The notes under the pieces: model-generated | Seen by the model: only the letters and a program-made list of their open reading frames with translations | Database searches by the model: none | Told to the model about the DNA's origin: nothing | Source of the DNA: Microbulbifer sp. VAAF005 | GTDB lineage: Bacteria; Pseudomonadota; Gammaproteobacteria; Pseudomonadales; Cellvibrionaceae | Direction of reading: 5' to 3' | DNA length: 64,000 nt | NCBI RefSeq assembly: GCF_030012985.1 | Contig: NZ_CP120233.1 | Location: 1,967,001 to 2,031,000, forward strand | Program-made: the position numbers and the translations under genes | In this document: positions 30,659-40,940 of the stretch, one piece after another | Layout: each line of letters begins with the position of its first letter | How positions within the stretch are numbered: the stretch's first letter is position 1

Positions 30659-31447
30659 ATGAATGAACCTATCAGGCATGATAAGTGGCAGGCTCAAGAG
30701 TACGTAAACGCCTCTGACATGCAGTGGCGCCACGCGATGGAAGCCATACATCGCTGCGATTATCGCCAGGCAGCCACTATTCTTGATGTGGGTTGTGGCG
30801 ATGGCAAGGTGACCCGCTATTTAGCTGAGCGTATGACGAATGGCAGGATTATCGGTATTGATCTAACCGAGGATATGATTTGTTATGCCAATAAAAATTA
30901 CGCCAATATACCCAACCTATCCTTCGAGCAAATGAGCGCAGACGAAATCCTTTTCGACTACAAATTCGACATTATTTTTTCTTTTAGTTGTTTACACTGG
31001 GTAGCGGACCAAGCTCAAGTCTGGAATAGTTTTTACAAATATTTAAAAGATAACGGTAAAGTAGTTTGTGGTTTTCAGGTTGATCATGAAAATTTCTGGG
31101 AGACTGTATACGAGGAACAAGAAACAGCTACATGGAAACCCTATTTTGAAAGTTTTCACGATCCTTATAATCACTATACGCTAGAGGAAATGCGGAACTA
31201 TGCCGAAGAAGCAGGCTTCTACTTACCAAGATTCGATGAAATCTATCATGTGGAAAATTTTCAAACCTGGGAAAATCTCACTACCTTCTTTCTATCATGG
31301 GTTCCCCAGTTCCGCCATCTAGGCCACCCAGAAAGAGAGCAGTTTGCCGACCAGGTAATGAACAAATACTATAAGAAAATCCACCCGGAAATGCGAAAGG
31401 ATGCTGGGGTAAGAATCAAACGATTTATTATTGAGGCAGAGAAATAG
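30659..31447 (+). CDS. SAM-dependent class I methyltransferase
   Basis: This 262-residue cytoplasmic enzyme has motif I L-D-V-G-C-G-D-G-K (residues 42-50), a following acidic residue in I-G-I-D-L-T, and the S-C-L-H-W-V post-motif typical of the trans-aconitate and juvenile-hormone-acid methyltransferase-like branch. Small carboxylates are therefore possible substrates (inference from family only). It stands alone between two minus-strand genes. Confidence 0.82.
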   Translation: MNEPIRHDKWQAQEYVNASDMQWRHAMEAIHRCDYRQAATILDVGCGDGKVTRYLAERMTNGRIIGIDLTEDMICYANKNYANIPNLSFEQMSADEILFDYKFDIIFSFSCLHWVADQAQVWNSFYKYLKDNGKVVCGFQVDHENFWETVYEEQETATWKPYFESFHDPYNHYTLEEMRNYAEEAGFYLPRFDEIYHVENFQTWENLTTFFLSWVPQFRHLGHPEREQFADQVMNKYYKKIHPEMRKDAGVRIKRFIIEAEK

Positions 31448-31651
31448 ATTCTCTTCAAGCTTTCCTCATAGCACCAACACTCTCACCTGCTGCCGTAGAG
31501 AATTTGTATATATTTCTATAAATAATACTGGCACCAACTATTAACCTAATCAGCTCAATTAAGTAGTGAGCGCCTCTTAAAGCTAAGTACGCAACAGATT
31601 CTTCTGGGGATACCGCATACACTTTCCTTCCGTATCTTCAGCTTTTAAGCT

Positions 31652-31673
31652 GGCTGCACCCGAAGGCACAGCC
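31652..31673 (-). terminator. Nine-base-pair hairpin with UUCG loop after the RTX-type gene
   Basis: On the minus strand GGCTGTGCC-TTCG-GGTGCAGCC forms a nine-pair stem (two G-U pairs) closed by a C(UUCG)G tetraloop, 16 bases beyond the stop codon at 31690. No clear T-run follows, but a second hairpin, CAGCTT/AAGCTG at 31639-31652, abuts it. It probably acts as a terminator or a 3'-end stabiliser. Confidence 0.6.
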
Positions 31674-31689
31674 AATCAACTTCTACAAA

Positions 31690-34600
31690 TTACTCCCAAG
31701 CATCAGCTAACGCTGAACTCCATTCAGCCTGCTGATCCGTATTGAGATTAATAACACCATTTACAGGCGTACCAACACCAGTCATGAACTCTGCAAGCCC
31801 GGTAACATTTTGAAATGGCAGCTGAGCACCAGTTTCCACAGCAAATACTTCTATCGCACTTTCGCTCGACTGCCAATTACGTACCTGTATCTTTTCAGTC
31901 CCAGCGAGCAGATAGATATCCAGGTGCTCACCATTAATTACCAACCAGAGATCCTCTGGAGCAATTGCACCCTCAAAAAGTACTACATCTAAGCTACTAC
32001 TGCCGTTATCGATAATTACATCTGTACCGTCACCTCGGGCAAATAGATAGCTATCATCTCCTGGGCCTCCCTCCAGGGAGTCATTACCTTCACCGCCACG
32101 AATAGTATCTGCAGTGTTGGAACCTATAACGGTATCGTTGCCTTTCTCAGCACTGATTTCTTCGATGGAATCCAGTACTGTGGAGGAGAAATCCAGAGTG
32201 TTGTTACCTGTAGTCCCCTGAATTTTATCCACCCCCTCAAGCCCATCAATAATTTCCACAGTAGCCGTACCGGAGTATGCTGATAAACGAATTAAGTCAT
32301 CGCCAGTGGAGCCTCGGATCTCATCGGTGCCTTCACCACCGGAGTAACGGTCATATCCCGTGTCACCCGCAGTTAATAAGAAGAGGTCATTACCCGCTTC
32401 ACCATAGAGGTTATCACTGCCGTAACCACCTTCTATCGTGTCTGCAGCTACTGAACCATAGATGGTGTCATTGCCATTGCCCGCCTCGATAGAAGCAATA
32501 CCAATCAAAGAGGTATTGCGGAAATCCAGGGTATTGTTGGCAGTGCTACCCACAATACGATTCATCCCCTCTTTTCCATCAATTACCTCGACAGTTGCAG
32601 TACCAGAGAAGACGCTAAAGCGAAATTCATCATCTTCATCAGTCCCTTGTAAAGTATCACTACCCTCTCCCCCTTCATAACGGTCATAGCCAGTATCACC
32701 GGAGGTCACCTGGAAAATATCATCGCCACCATTACCATAAAGAGAGTCACTGCCAATACCACCAACAATAAGGTCTGACTCTTCAGAGCCCTTTATGGTG
32801 TCATTCCCCGCAGCTCCATCAATCAAAGTGATACTCTTTAACTGAGTCACAGTGAAGTCCAGGCTATTATTGGCACTGGTACCTAAAATACGGTTTTCAC
32901 CTTCAGCACCATCAATTTCTTCCAGGATATTAGCTCCAGTAAAGCTACTGAAAATGAAATCATCGTCCTGATCAGTGCCCAGTAATCGGTCTTGTCCTTC
33001 ACCGCCGTTATAGGTATCCGACCCCGTGTCTCCATTGGTAAATACAAAGGTATCGTCACCATCGCCACCGGACAAATAATCACTGCCCAGACCACCAACA
33101 ATAGTATCCGCCTCGGCAGTACCATAGATGGAGTCGTTACCCGCAGCGCCATCAATCTGTGCAATACCGATTAGTTCCGCCTCAGAGAAATCCAAAGTAT
33201 TATTGGAGCTGGTTCCCACAATTGTGTCGATACCGCCCTGCCCATCAATAACTTCTACAGAAGCATCACCGGCGAAAACACTGAAAATAAATGTATCGTC
33301 GGATACAGAGCCTTTTAATGTATCTCGGCCTTCGCCACCTCGATAAGAATCTGAGCCAGTATCACCTTCAGTTACCAGGAAGATATCATCTCCAGCTTCA
33401 CCATAAAGTGTATCGCTACCGATACCCCCCTCAATAATATCCGCTTCACCGGAACCATAAATTACATCATTCCCTGCAGCCCCATCAATCAAACTTATAT
33501 CGATCAACTCTGTTTCGCGGAAATCCAGGGTGTTGTTAGAGCTGGTACCCTGAATGGTATTAGAGCCTGCTCCACCATTAATCCGCTCTACCGTAGCGGT
33601 CCCACTAAATACAGAGAAAGTGATGGTATCGTCAGAAGAAGTTGCCAACAGAGTGTCAAAGTCATCTCCACCATCAATACGGTTGGAACCGGTATCTTCG
33701 CCACTGAGTACAAAAATATCATCACCGGCATTACCGTATAGGTTATCGGAGCCAGCCGATACGACAATTCGATCCGCCTCGGAGCTACCGTAAACCGTAT
33801 CGTTACCAGCACCCGCATCAATTTCAGAAATATTATTGAGTTGTACTTCAGAGAAATCCAAGGTGTTGTTGGAAGTTGAACCGACAATTCGGTTGTTGCC
33901 CCCTGCACCATCAATAACTTCTACCCTGGCATCACCACTAAAGACACTTAAGCGAACTTCATCATCACCATCGGTCCCTAGTATCTGGTCACTTCCTTCA
34001 CCACCTCGATATTGATCAAAGCCAGTATCACTGGCGGTCAGCACAAAGATATCGGCTCCACTATTGCCATACAGCACATCAGAGCCAATTCCCCCTTCAA
34101 TCACATCCGCAGCTGCCGAACCATAGACGACATCGTTACCTTCAGCAGCATTAATTAGATTGATGGAAAGCAGCTGAGTATCGGTAAAGTTCAGAGTATT
34201 GTTGGAGGAACTACCTATAATCTGGTTATTCCCACCATCTCCATCAATCACCTCTACCGTCGCAGTACCAGAAAATACACTAAAGCGGAATTCATCATCA
34301 CCGGAAGTCCCCAGCAGCCAGTCATTGCCATCACCACCGGTATAAACATCGAACCCGGTATCTCCACTGGTTAGTAAAAAGCGATCGTCACCGCCTTCAC
34401 CATAAAGACGGTCACTGCCAAGACCACCGACAATTTCATCGGCTACATTAGAACCGTAAAGCGTATCGTTCCCGGCCTCTGCATCCAGACGTGCAATATT
34501 GATTAAGCTCACATCGCGGAAATCTAAAGTATTGTTAGATGAAGTACCTAAAATCCAGTTATTACCTTCAGCACCATCAATCGCCTCTACTCGCGCATCA

Positions 34601-37600
34601 CCACTGAACACACTAAAGCGGAACCAGTCATCGCTATCGCTACCGATAACCTGATCAAAGCCAGTACCACCATTCACACGGTCAGAACCGGAATCCAAGC
34701 CGCTGATATAAAAAATATCATCGCCAGCATTACCGTACAGGCTATCGCTTCCACTATTACCGATTATCTTATCGCTGGCGGAACTACCATAAATAGTATC
34801 GTTGCCGCCGAGACCATCAATAAAGTCGATATTCAGCAACTCGGTATTGGAAAAATCCAAGGTGTTATTCGAGGTGGTGCCATAAATTACGTTATAGCCA
34901 ATGGCACCATCAATTCGCTCAACTGTATTTTCATCACTGAAGACACTAATCCGGATGCTGTCATCCCCAGTGCCCCCTAATACCTGGTCAAAGCCTTCAC
35001 CACCATTAAAGCGATCCGCACTGCCATCATTATCCTCTACCAGGAAGATATCGTTACCACCCTCACCATAAAGCGTATCGGCACCACTACCACCGATAAT
35101 GACATCATCACCGTCACCACCATAAATTGTGTCGTTACCCCCCTTACCATCGATTCGATCGGCGGTATCGGTACCCTGTAATGTGTTATTACTATCGGTA
35201 CCTTCCAAGGTAGTTTGCGACTCACCGGCAACAATATCCCAGACAAACTTGGAAAAATCTAAGGGTTGCCCTGCGGTATGGCGAATAACTAACAGCTCAT
35301 TACTGAATGCGCTACCATCAGATCCGATATCGGCAAAAGTTAGAGTTGCACCACTGACAATCGACGCGCTGTAATTTAAATCGGGAGAATCGAGCAAACT
35401 TAGACTTGCACTGGCGTCCTCCAAGCCTCCACCCAGATTATCCAAACGTGCCCGATAGCTGGATTCCAGTTCTGCCCCATCATTAACCGGTACCTGGCTT
35501 TCCAGGGAATAATCACAAATAAACAGAACCTGCCCAGTTGTTTCATTATCCAGGTTGAGCAGGCTCACACTGTCCAATAACTGGCCGCTGTAGGCATTAT
35601 CATTACTCTGTACTGGTTGGAATACCAAGCTGTAAGCCATATCCCCATCCACAGAGCAGTCATCCAATCCCACCAGTTGGATCAGCTGCGGAGTCTGCCA
35701 ATTATCTGCGGTAAACTGGAGATAGTTATTACCAAGAATTGCCGCCTCAGAATCATCAGAGACCCCAAGATTCAAAGTCAAACTGGTATCTGCCGCCAGG
35801 GCCTGGTCCAGGCTAACCTCAAGCACAGCGATACTAGTACCCGCTTCATCGGTTTCAAGGTCTGTAAGTGCCTGCACCGTAATGTGACTTTCCCGCTCAG
35901 GAACTTGAATGGTGCAGCAACCACTGGTTGTTACCGTATTTTCTCCATCGGTAATTTCCAGCTCCAGGCTATAACTACCAGCTAATAAATTAGAAACATC
36001 CCAACGGTACTGATCGGAGTCCCCATCCTCATCCTCACCGATACCTTCAGCGATCAGGGTTCTACCGCCACCTTCATACAAGTAATAAAGGGCAATATCT
36101 GCATCGCTGTCGGGATCACTGTCCTGCCACTGAATAAGTAATTCAGCTTCGCTGACGGTTATATCACTCGCCGGCAATACCAGGGATATTTGCGGAGCAT
36201 CGTTAACCCCGTTCTCATTAATAAAGAAAGTATTGGCCGCACTCCAGTCACTAGCCTCACCCTTGCTGTCCTCAGCCTGAGCACGCCAGTAATAGTGGCT
36301 ATTGTCATTGAAATCAAACACGGGGGTCCACTGGGTAGACGCCTGAACCTGGCTTGCCACTAACAGAGTCAAATCCGCATCGGAGTAGACTTCAAAGCGA
36401 TACTGTACGCTATCGCCATCGGCATCAGTGACTGGGTTAACTTCAAACAGAGGACGCAGGCTCTCTACTACCGCAGCAGAACCAGGATTTTGCAGGCTCG
36501 GAGTTGGCGGTGCCGTGTTATCGGTATCCACACTAAAGCTGGCAGTTACCCAACTAGTCTCTACCTCGCCATCGCTGGCTTTAGCGCGCCAGTAATAAGT
36601 AATATCCTCTTGCAGACCTTCAGCTATCCAAGATGTCTCCAGCTGCCCTTCTGCAATTGGACCTGAAACCACTTTGCTATCACTGTCAAAACTCGCCAGA
36701 GTGTCCAACTCAAAGTAGTAAGTAAGCGACTGCCCCTCTGGATCGCTCCCGTTAGTTAAACGTAGCTCTACATCATTATTATCAAGCCAGCTCGATAAGG
36801 CACCATTGGGAGACACTACAGCGGGCGCTATAGGCGCATCGTTTAATGTACTAACAAGGAAGGAACCCAAATCGCTTTCAGTGCGCAAACCGTGCTCATC
36901 TTCTACCCAAGCCCGCCAAACATAAGCATTGTCTTCAATTAAGGGGTTGGGTACCTGCCAGCTAGTCTGGAAATTACCACCGGGCAGCAGACCGGAAACC
37001 TGGGCACTGGGATTATCCAGATCGGACTCATGGAAAAGATCAAAACCATAAGTCAAAGTATCCCGGTCCACATCGAAAGCGTGAGCCACAATCAACTCAG
37101 GACGGATTTCAGCAACAATCCCATCCAACTGGGGGGCATTGATTGCCGGTGTAGTGGGAGCATCGTTAGCTGTATTTATAAAAAAGCGGCTCGCCTCCCA
37201 ATTGGACGCGACCGAGACATCTCCGCTTTCAGCATCCACAAGGGTAATTGCACGGGCACGCCAATAATAAAGGCTGTTATCGAGAAATACCTGGCCGGAA
37301 ACCAAGTCATCGGCACCCACCACCCATGCCGTAGTATCGACGCTCTCTTCCAAAGTAGCACTGGCGACTTTAGTTAACATCGCCTCATCGGCATAGACTT
37401 CAAACTCATAAGCAACACTTAAATCCGCCGCATGCTCACCATTGCTGAGGGTAAGTACCGGTAACAATTCCGCAGCACCAGAAAGTACTTCAGCATCAAA
37501 TACCGGGCTAGCCAACTGGGGCTCGCCTGGGGCTACCTCTGGCACAGTGGGGTCACTGCCTACGTCCTCCTCTTCCGCATCGCTGCGGCCGTCTTCATCG

Positions 37601-39333
37601 TAATCGCCACTACCATCCCGATCCAGGTTACCGAAGTGCTCCATTTCCCAGGCATCATCTAGGCCATCACCATCCGTATCAGAAGAGGGGTTTATTTTCA
37701 GGTTAACCGCACGAGAACTAGAGAGAGCACCATCACTGGCTGCAAAGGAAACGACATAATTGCCCGCCTGACCAACTGCCGGTTCCCAACGAAATATACC
37801 GGTACCATCGCCGCCATCGGTGAAAATAGCCCCAGAGGGCAAGCTGCTGGAAGAGAGTTGCGGCACTGTGCCATTGGGATCGGAGGATTGCACCAGGAAC
37901 CCGACCTGCCCTCCTTCGTGAGCGGATCGGTCTAAAATTGCTTGAATCACCGGCGCCTGGGGCAGCGCAGCAGAATCGGTAAAATGTAGGGTATAACTAT
38001 CTGCACCCTCATAATCAAAGACATTGATAAAGTAATCAAAGTCCACTTTATTAGCCGCACGCTTTTTGGATAACCAGTAATTATTTTTCTTTAATTCGCG
38101 GCCATCCTCGCCCACAACACGCTGTAATACTTTCTCTCCAGCATAGGGGTCACTGACCTGGATATAACCAAAGCCCTCGCCGGCAGTACCAGTTAAACTG
38201 CGGGTTCCATCATTTTCAGAACCCAAAGTGTAGGAAAGCGTATCCACCTCCGCACAACTACGACACAGGGCCAGATCAACACCGGTATTTTCACTCTCAT
38301 ACACCGCAAGACTGCTATCAGCGGTATAGGCCAGATAGTCCAGAACGTTATCGCGCCCCGGTAAATCCACTTGTACATCTTTAATTAACAAGTGTGCATT
38401 GGTGGCATCAATCAGCGAGGTCAACTCTCCGCCCAACTCATCATCGTGGGTAAAGCTGGCCTCAAAGCTAGTGAACTGACCGGACAGAGAGGACTCCATC
38501 ACCCAGCGCCCAGCCTTCATTCCCTGAGGAGTGATATCACCAAAATTAATCAACAGGCTGGGGCTTTGTGGCTCGTTCTCCACAAAGCTATTAGTAATCG
38601 CAAAATCGATCGCCAATCCCTGTTCGTTATCCACAATTTGGGGCTGGGCAGATTCAATATTGACTGAACGTGCAGTGCCATACCCGTTATTATCGACACG
38701 CACGCCAAGGGTATAAGGCTCTGGGGGCTCGATTTCTGTGGTAAAGGCATCATCACCTACAACCTGCTCAGTGAGGAAGTAATCCAAGGTCAATAGAGGT
38801 TGGGGTTTTACCACAATAGAATCCGGTGCAACTTGCACCACTTCATCCTTACCCCCGTAAGAATATGACAAAGTAGCGCCGACAAAAAATAGTTCGCCGT
38901 TATCAGTTTGCCCAGCAGCATTGGCAGTGGGAACAATCAACCAACGAAATTCCCCGACATTGCCCGCGCTGATCTCTCCATCAGTAACTGTGCCATCCTC
39001 TGCCGTTACTAGAGAACCAATATTCTGGGTATCGTCAATACGAATAAAAAACTCTGCATCAATGGCAGAACTATCGGAGGTTGCAGTGACCTGATTACCC
39101 TCATCATCGGCAAAATCCACCGTGATTGCGATATCCTCAATCGCAAAGGTATCCAGGCTATTGGTAATCCGCATAATCGCTTCAAAGCCTTGACGCTCAA
39201 GTGTCAGCTCCTGCAATATTTCAATACGCACTTCTGCACAGAGCGACTCTTCTTGGGCTACTGCAACCAGTGGTGTAGTAAGAGTACAACACCAAACTGC
39301 AGCCCATCTCCCCCAACCTTGTAACATACTCAA
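31690..39333 (-). CDS. Giant exported RTX-type repeat protein, 2547 residues
   Basis: The protein has a signal peptide cleaved near residue 26 (V-A-V-A) and a unique N-terminal region of about 450 residues. A cadherin/Ig-like domain follows, then a thrombospondin-type-3 calcium segment (D-T-D-G-D-G-L-D-D-A-W, about 550-600), four FnIII-like domains (about 610-1050) and a Calx-beta-like segment (about 1150-1260). Nine tandem units of about 111 residues occupy about 1420-2440. Each unit combines hemolysin-type calcium motifs (G-N-D-T-I-Y-G-S, G-S-D-x-L-Y-G) with a non-RTX part (F-S-V-F-S-G, S-N-N-T-L-D-F). A short C-terminal domain closes it. It is probably a surface or released adhesin or matrix protein. 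The Sec-type signal is unlike classical type I-secreted RTX proteins. Confidence 0.85.
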   Translation of the reverse strand: MSMLQGWGRWAAVWCCTLTTPLVAVAQEESLCAEVRIEILQELTLERQGFEAIMRITNSLDTFAIEDIAITVDFADDEGNQVTATSDSSAIDAEFFIRIDDTQNIGSLVTAEDGTVTDGEISAGNVGEFRWLIVPTANAAGQTDNGELFFVGATLSYSYGGKDEVVQVAPDSIVVKPQPLLTLDYFLTEQVVGDDAFTTEIEPPEPYTLGVRVDNNGYGTARSVNIESAQPQIVDNEQGLAIDFAITNSFVENEPQSPSLLINFGDITPQGMKAGRWVMESSLSGQFTSFEASFTHDDELGGELTSLIDATNAHLLIKDVQVDLPGRDNVLDYLAYTADSSLAVYESENTGVDLALCRSCAEVDTLSYTLGSENDGTRSLTGTAGEGFGYIQVSDPYAGEKVLQRVVGEDGRELKKNNYWLSKKRAANKVDFDYFINVFDYEGADSYTLHFTDSAALPQAPVIQAILDRSAHEGGQVGFLVQSSDPNGTVPQLSSSSLPSGAIFTDGGDGTGIFRWEPAVGQAGNYVVSFAASDGALSSSRAVNLKINPSSDTDGDGLDDAWEMEHFGNLDRDGSGDYDEDGRSDAEEEDVGSDPTVPEVAPGEPQLASPVFDAEVLSGAAELLPVLTLSNGEHAADLSVAYEFEVYADEAMLTKVASATLEESVDTTAWVVGADDLVSGQVFLDNSLYYWRARAITLVDAESGDVSVASNWEASRFFINTANDAPTTPAINAPQLDGIVAEIRPELIVAHAFDVDRDTLTYGFDLFHESDLDNPSAQVSGLLPGGNFQTSWQVPNPLIEDNAYVWRAWVEDEHGLRTESDLGSFLVSTLNDAPIAPAVVSPNGALSSWLDNNDVELRLTNGSDPEGQSLTYYFELDTLASFDSDSKVVSGPIAEGQLETSWIAEGLQEDITYYWRAKASDGEVETSWVTASFSVDTDNTAPPTPSLQNPGSAAVVESLRPLFEVNPVTDADGDSVQYRFEVYSDADLTLLVASQVQASTQWTPVFDFNDNSHYYWRAQAEDSKGEASDWSAANTFFINENGVNDAPQISLVLPASDITVSEAELLIQWQDSDPDSDADIALYYLYEGGGRTLIAEGIGEDEDGDSDQYRWDVSNLLAGSYSLELEITDGENTVTTSGCCTIQVPERESHITVQALTDLETDEAGTSIAVLEVSLDQALAADTSLTLNLGVSDDSEAAILGNNYLQFTADNWQTPQLIQLVGLDDCSVDGDMAYSLVFQPVQSNDNAYSGQLLDSVSLLNLDNETTGQVLFICDYSLESQVPVNDGAELESSYRARLDNLGGGLEDASASLSLLDSPDLNYSASIVSGATLTFADIGSDGSAFSNELLVIRHTAGQPLDFSKFVWDIVAGESQTTLEGTDSNNTLQGTDTADRIDGKGGNDTIYGGDGDDVIIGGSGADTLYGEGGNDIFLVEDNDGSADRFNGGEGFDQVLGGTGDDSIRISVFSDENTVERIDGAIGYNVIYGTTSNNTLDFSNTELLNIDFIDGLGGNDTIYGSSASDKIIGNSGSDSLYGNAGDDIFYISGLDSGSDRVNGGTGFDQVIGSDSDDWFRFSVFSGDARVEAIDGAEGNNWILGTSSNNTLDFRDVSLINIARLDAEAGNDTLYGSNVADEIVGGLGSDRLYGEGGDDRFLLTSGDTGFDVYTGGDGNDWLLGTSGDDEFRFSVFSGTATVEVIDGDGGNNQIIGSSSNNTLNFTDTQLLSINLINAAEGNDVVYGSAAADVIEGGIGSDVLYGNSGADIFVLTASDTGFDQYRGGEGSDQILGTDGDDEVRLSVFSGDARVEVIDGAGGNNRIVGSTSNNTLDFSEVQLNNISEIDAGAGNDTVYGSSEADRIVVSAGSDNLYGNAGDDIFVLSGEDTGSNRIDGGDDFDTLLATSSDDTITFSVFSGTATVERINGGAGSNTIQGTSSNNTLDFRETELIDISLIDGAAGNDVIYGSGEADIIEGGIGSDTLYGEAGDDIFLVTEGDTGSDSYRGGEGRDTLKGSVSDDTFIFSVFAGDASVEVIDGQGGIDTIVGTSSNNTLDFSEAELIGIAQIDGAAGNDSIYGTAEADTIVGGLGSDYLSGGDGDDTFVFTNGDTGSDTYNGGEGQDRLLGTDQDDDFIFSSFTGANILEEIDGAEGENRILGTSANNSLDFTVTQLKSITLIDGAAGNDTIKGSEESDLIVGGIGSDSLYGNGGDDIFQVTSGDTGYDRYEGGEGSDTLQGTDEDDEFRFSVFSGTATVEVIDGKEGMNRIVGSTANNTLDFRNTSLIGIASIEAGNGNDTIYGSVAADTIEGGYGSDNLYGEAGNDLFLLTAGDTGYDRYSGGEGTDEIRGSTGDDLIRLSAYSGTATVEIIDGLEGVDKIQGTTGNNTLDFSSTVLDSIEEISAEKGNDTVIGSNTADTIRGGEGNDSLEGGPGDDSYLFARGDGTDVIIDNGSSSLDVVLFEGAIAPEDLWLVINGEHLDIYLLAGTEKIQVRNWQSSESAIEVFAVETGAQLPFQNVTGLAEFMTGVGTPVNGVINLNTDQQAEWSSALADAWE
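32045..35060 (-). repeat. Nine tandem repeats of about 333 bp (111 residues)
   Basis: Within the RTX-type gene, the sequence repeats with a period of 333 bases; the unit I counted residue by residue is 111 residues long. Units have diverged substantially in sequence but hold a fixed frame and near-constant length, so expansion is old or under selection. The last (C-terminal) unit is degenerate after its RTX part. Confidence 0.85.
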
Positions 39334-39912
39334 TATTTCCAGATATCACCTTAAAATTAAGGTGTTTTTATAAAATCAAAAACCCAAGTCGTTTTTATCA
39401 GCCTTACTATAAGAGCGAGCATCTTTATGTATTTTAATAGGCACACCATTAGCATCCATACTATCTTTAGCATCAGACAACTTATTTACTATATATTCCT
39501 TTAACTCCAAAAAATCTGAAGCAAGTATATCTAACTCACCATCCCTAAAGCAGAGAAAACTATATATTTTTATATCACCATGAGAAGTGTGAAGCACTAG
39601 AGCGGGATAATGAGCTTTATAGTTAAAACTGTAATCCAGAATATCATCCCATTTACAGCTGGCATCCGAAGTAAAAGGTAGGAAAATACTAGGCACATAA
39701 ACACCAGAATCATTTGCGATGACTTTACGGTTACGTGGACTTACCATCAAAAAATAGGCAACAGAACCGAAGAAGCACCAGAGTGACAGTACGTTAATGC
39801 TTCTTGCTTGATTAAAAGAGTCACCAAGGTACCCAAAACTTCCGAGCACCATTACAAAAGAACCAAGCAAGATAAGCTTTATGTAACCTATTGGGATTTT
39901 GTAACTTATTTC
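38759..39912. repeat. Segmental duplication, copy 1
   Basis: About 1.15 kb covering the 5' end of the RTX-type gene and most of the small membrane-protein gene at 39376. It is nearly identical to 41007-42150. The 42-base space between the two genes is the same length in both copies. Confidence 0.92.
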
Positions 39913-39915
39913 CAT
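39376..39915 (-). CDS. Small membrane protein, paralog A
   Basis: This protein of about 179 residues (from the ATG at 39915) has two hydrophobic helices near the N-terminus (G-Y-I-K-L-I-L-L-G and V-L-S-L-W-C-F-F-G-S-V-A) and a C-terminal soluble domain. The latter recalls bacterial membrane PH-like proteins (G-V-Y-V-P-S-I-F, W-D-D-I-L-D-Y), but I cannot assign a family. It lies 42 bases upstream of the RTX-type gene on the same strand. Its near-identical paralog is at 41624. The frame is open further upstream, and an alternative longer start at 39978 exists; the homology with paralog B begins at about the ATG used here. Function unknown. Confidence 0.65.
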   Translation of the reverse strand: MEISYKIPIGYIKLILLGSFVMVLGSFGYLGDSFNQARSINVLSLWCFFGSVAYFLMVSPRNRKVIANDSGVYVPSIFLPFTSDASCKWDDILDYSFNYKAHYPALVLHTSHGDIKIYSFLCFRDGELDILASDFLELKEYIVNKLSDAKDSMDANGVPIKIHKDARSYSKADKNDLGF

Positions 39916-40160
39916 TTTTAACGAATAAAACCTCAATCCAACACCGAGTACAACTCCATAAAAATCGAGCACCAACAACTATATAATTTTCACCCACTGA
40001 AATCTTCGCACCTTCAACAAAAGATAGATTCCTAATAGTCAACTCATACCCCAACCTTAAAAATCAACCAGCATAAAGATCAAAAAAACGTAAGAAACTT
40101 ACAACGACCTTTACACCTCAAGACTCAATACATCTCCAGCTTAAAAACCACCCAAAATAA

Positions 40161-40616
40161 TCAAACAATATAAAAACCATAAAAAACAAAAAGTGGAAGA
40201 CCAATGCATATAAAAAGATAAAAAAATGATAAGAATCCTGGCTTCTCAACCTCTATAGAGGAGCAAGATGGTCGCTCTTTATCGTAATAAACCAACACCT
40301 CACCATCAACTGGATACCTTGACATGATTGTATCAACATCCTCCCGCCAAGCAGAGTGGGTCCTTGCCTCTGAGGTATAATACAGCCCACCAACAAAATA
40401 CCCATACCCAAAAGAATAATGAGTTTCACCACGACGATGGTAACCTTTAGAAGAGGTGATTACCCCTGGGACAGAACTATCTAAATCACAGAATACAGTC
40501 TTTGCCAAAGGTGAAACAATACCCCAAGCAAATTCAGCAAAAGCTACCATAAGGGTTAACGTCAGGACACAACCAAACCAATTAAATCTTTTTTTTACAG
40601 GTAACCCAGGAAGCAT
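40161..40616 (-). CDS. DUF3592-like small membrane protein
   Basis: This 151-residue protein has a helix at about 15-35, a soluble middle and a C-terminal helix at about 127-148. The pattern Y-x-Y-F-V-G-G-L-Y-Y-T, Y-P-V-D-G-E-V-L-V-Y-Y-D and a Pro-rich turn with Cys matches my memory of DUF3592. Members are uncharacterised and often sit beside toxin or secreted-protein genes. It is located between the two copies of a duplicated segment. Function unknown. Confidence 0.65.
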   Translation of the reverse strand: MLPGLPVKKRFNWFGCVLTLTLMVAFAEFAWGIVSPLAKTVFCDLDSSVPGVITSSKGYHRRGETHYSFGYGYFVGGLYYTSEARTHSAWREDVDTIMSRYPVDGEVLVYYDKERPSCSSIEVEKPGFLSFFYLFICIGLPLFVFYGFYIV

Positions 40617-40940
40617 ATATTACTCGTCCACATTTTTAGAAACTTAAATCAGACAACTATCAGCCTAGTCCTATATTTTTTATTACTTCGCACTTTATCT
40701 CTTACACCATCCGCCTATTCATTCACTCACTACACCAATCAAATATCCCACAATCCCCCATAGAAATTCCATTAAGACGTAGGGATGACGCTTTATTCTT
40801 GCAATATTGTCTATTTTTCTCTCTCCTCAATGGACCTCTATTCATATTTTTTGAAGCTCTCTCAGAGGCTTTGCCATACCTATCTGCCATATTCTTTTCC
40901 CCAGACTAGCTAAAGTATCAGCTCTATTAGCAACCCATCC
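40617..40940. other. AT-rich gap without a gene
   Basis: About 320 bases upstream of the DUF3592-like gene. I found no coding frame or hairpin worth reporting. It should contain that gene's promoter. Confidence 0.5.

Noticed and set aside
32045..35060. Regularly spaced DNA repeats that might suggest a CRISPR array or satellite
   Set aside because: The 333-base period keeps one reading frame and encodes clear RTX-like protein units.
38392..38756. Plus- and minus-strand frames inside the RTX-type gene
   Set aside because: They are alternative-frame readings of a coding region supported by domains along its whole length.
39821..40054. Frame that could extend paralog A upstream (G-Y-E-L-T-I-R-N-L-S) if one base is removed near 39955
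   Set aside because: Joining would need an extra-base error, opposite to most other breaks, and paralog B shows no matching extension. The ATG at 39915 is a simpler start.
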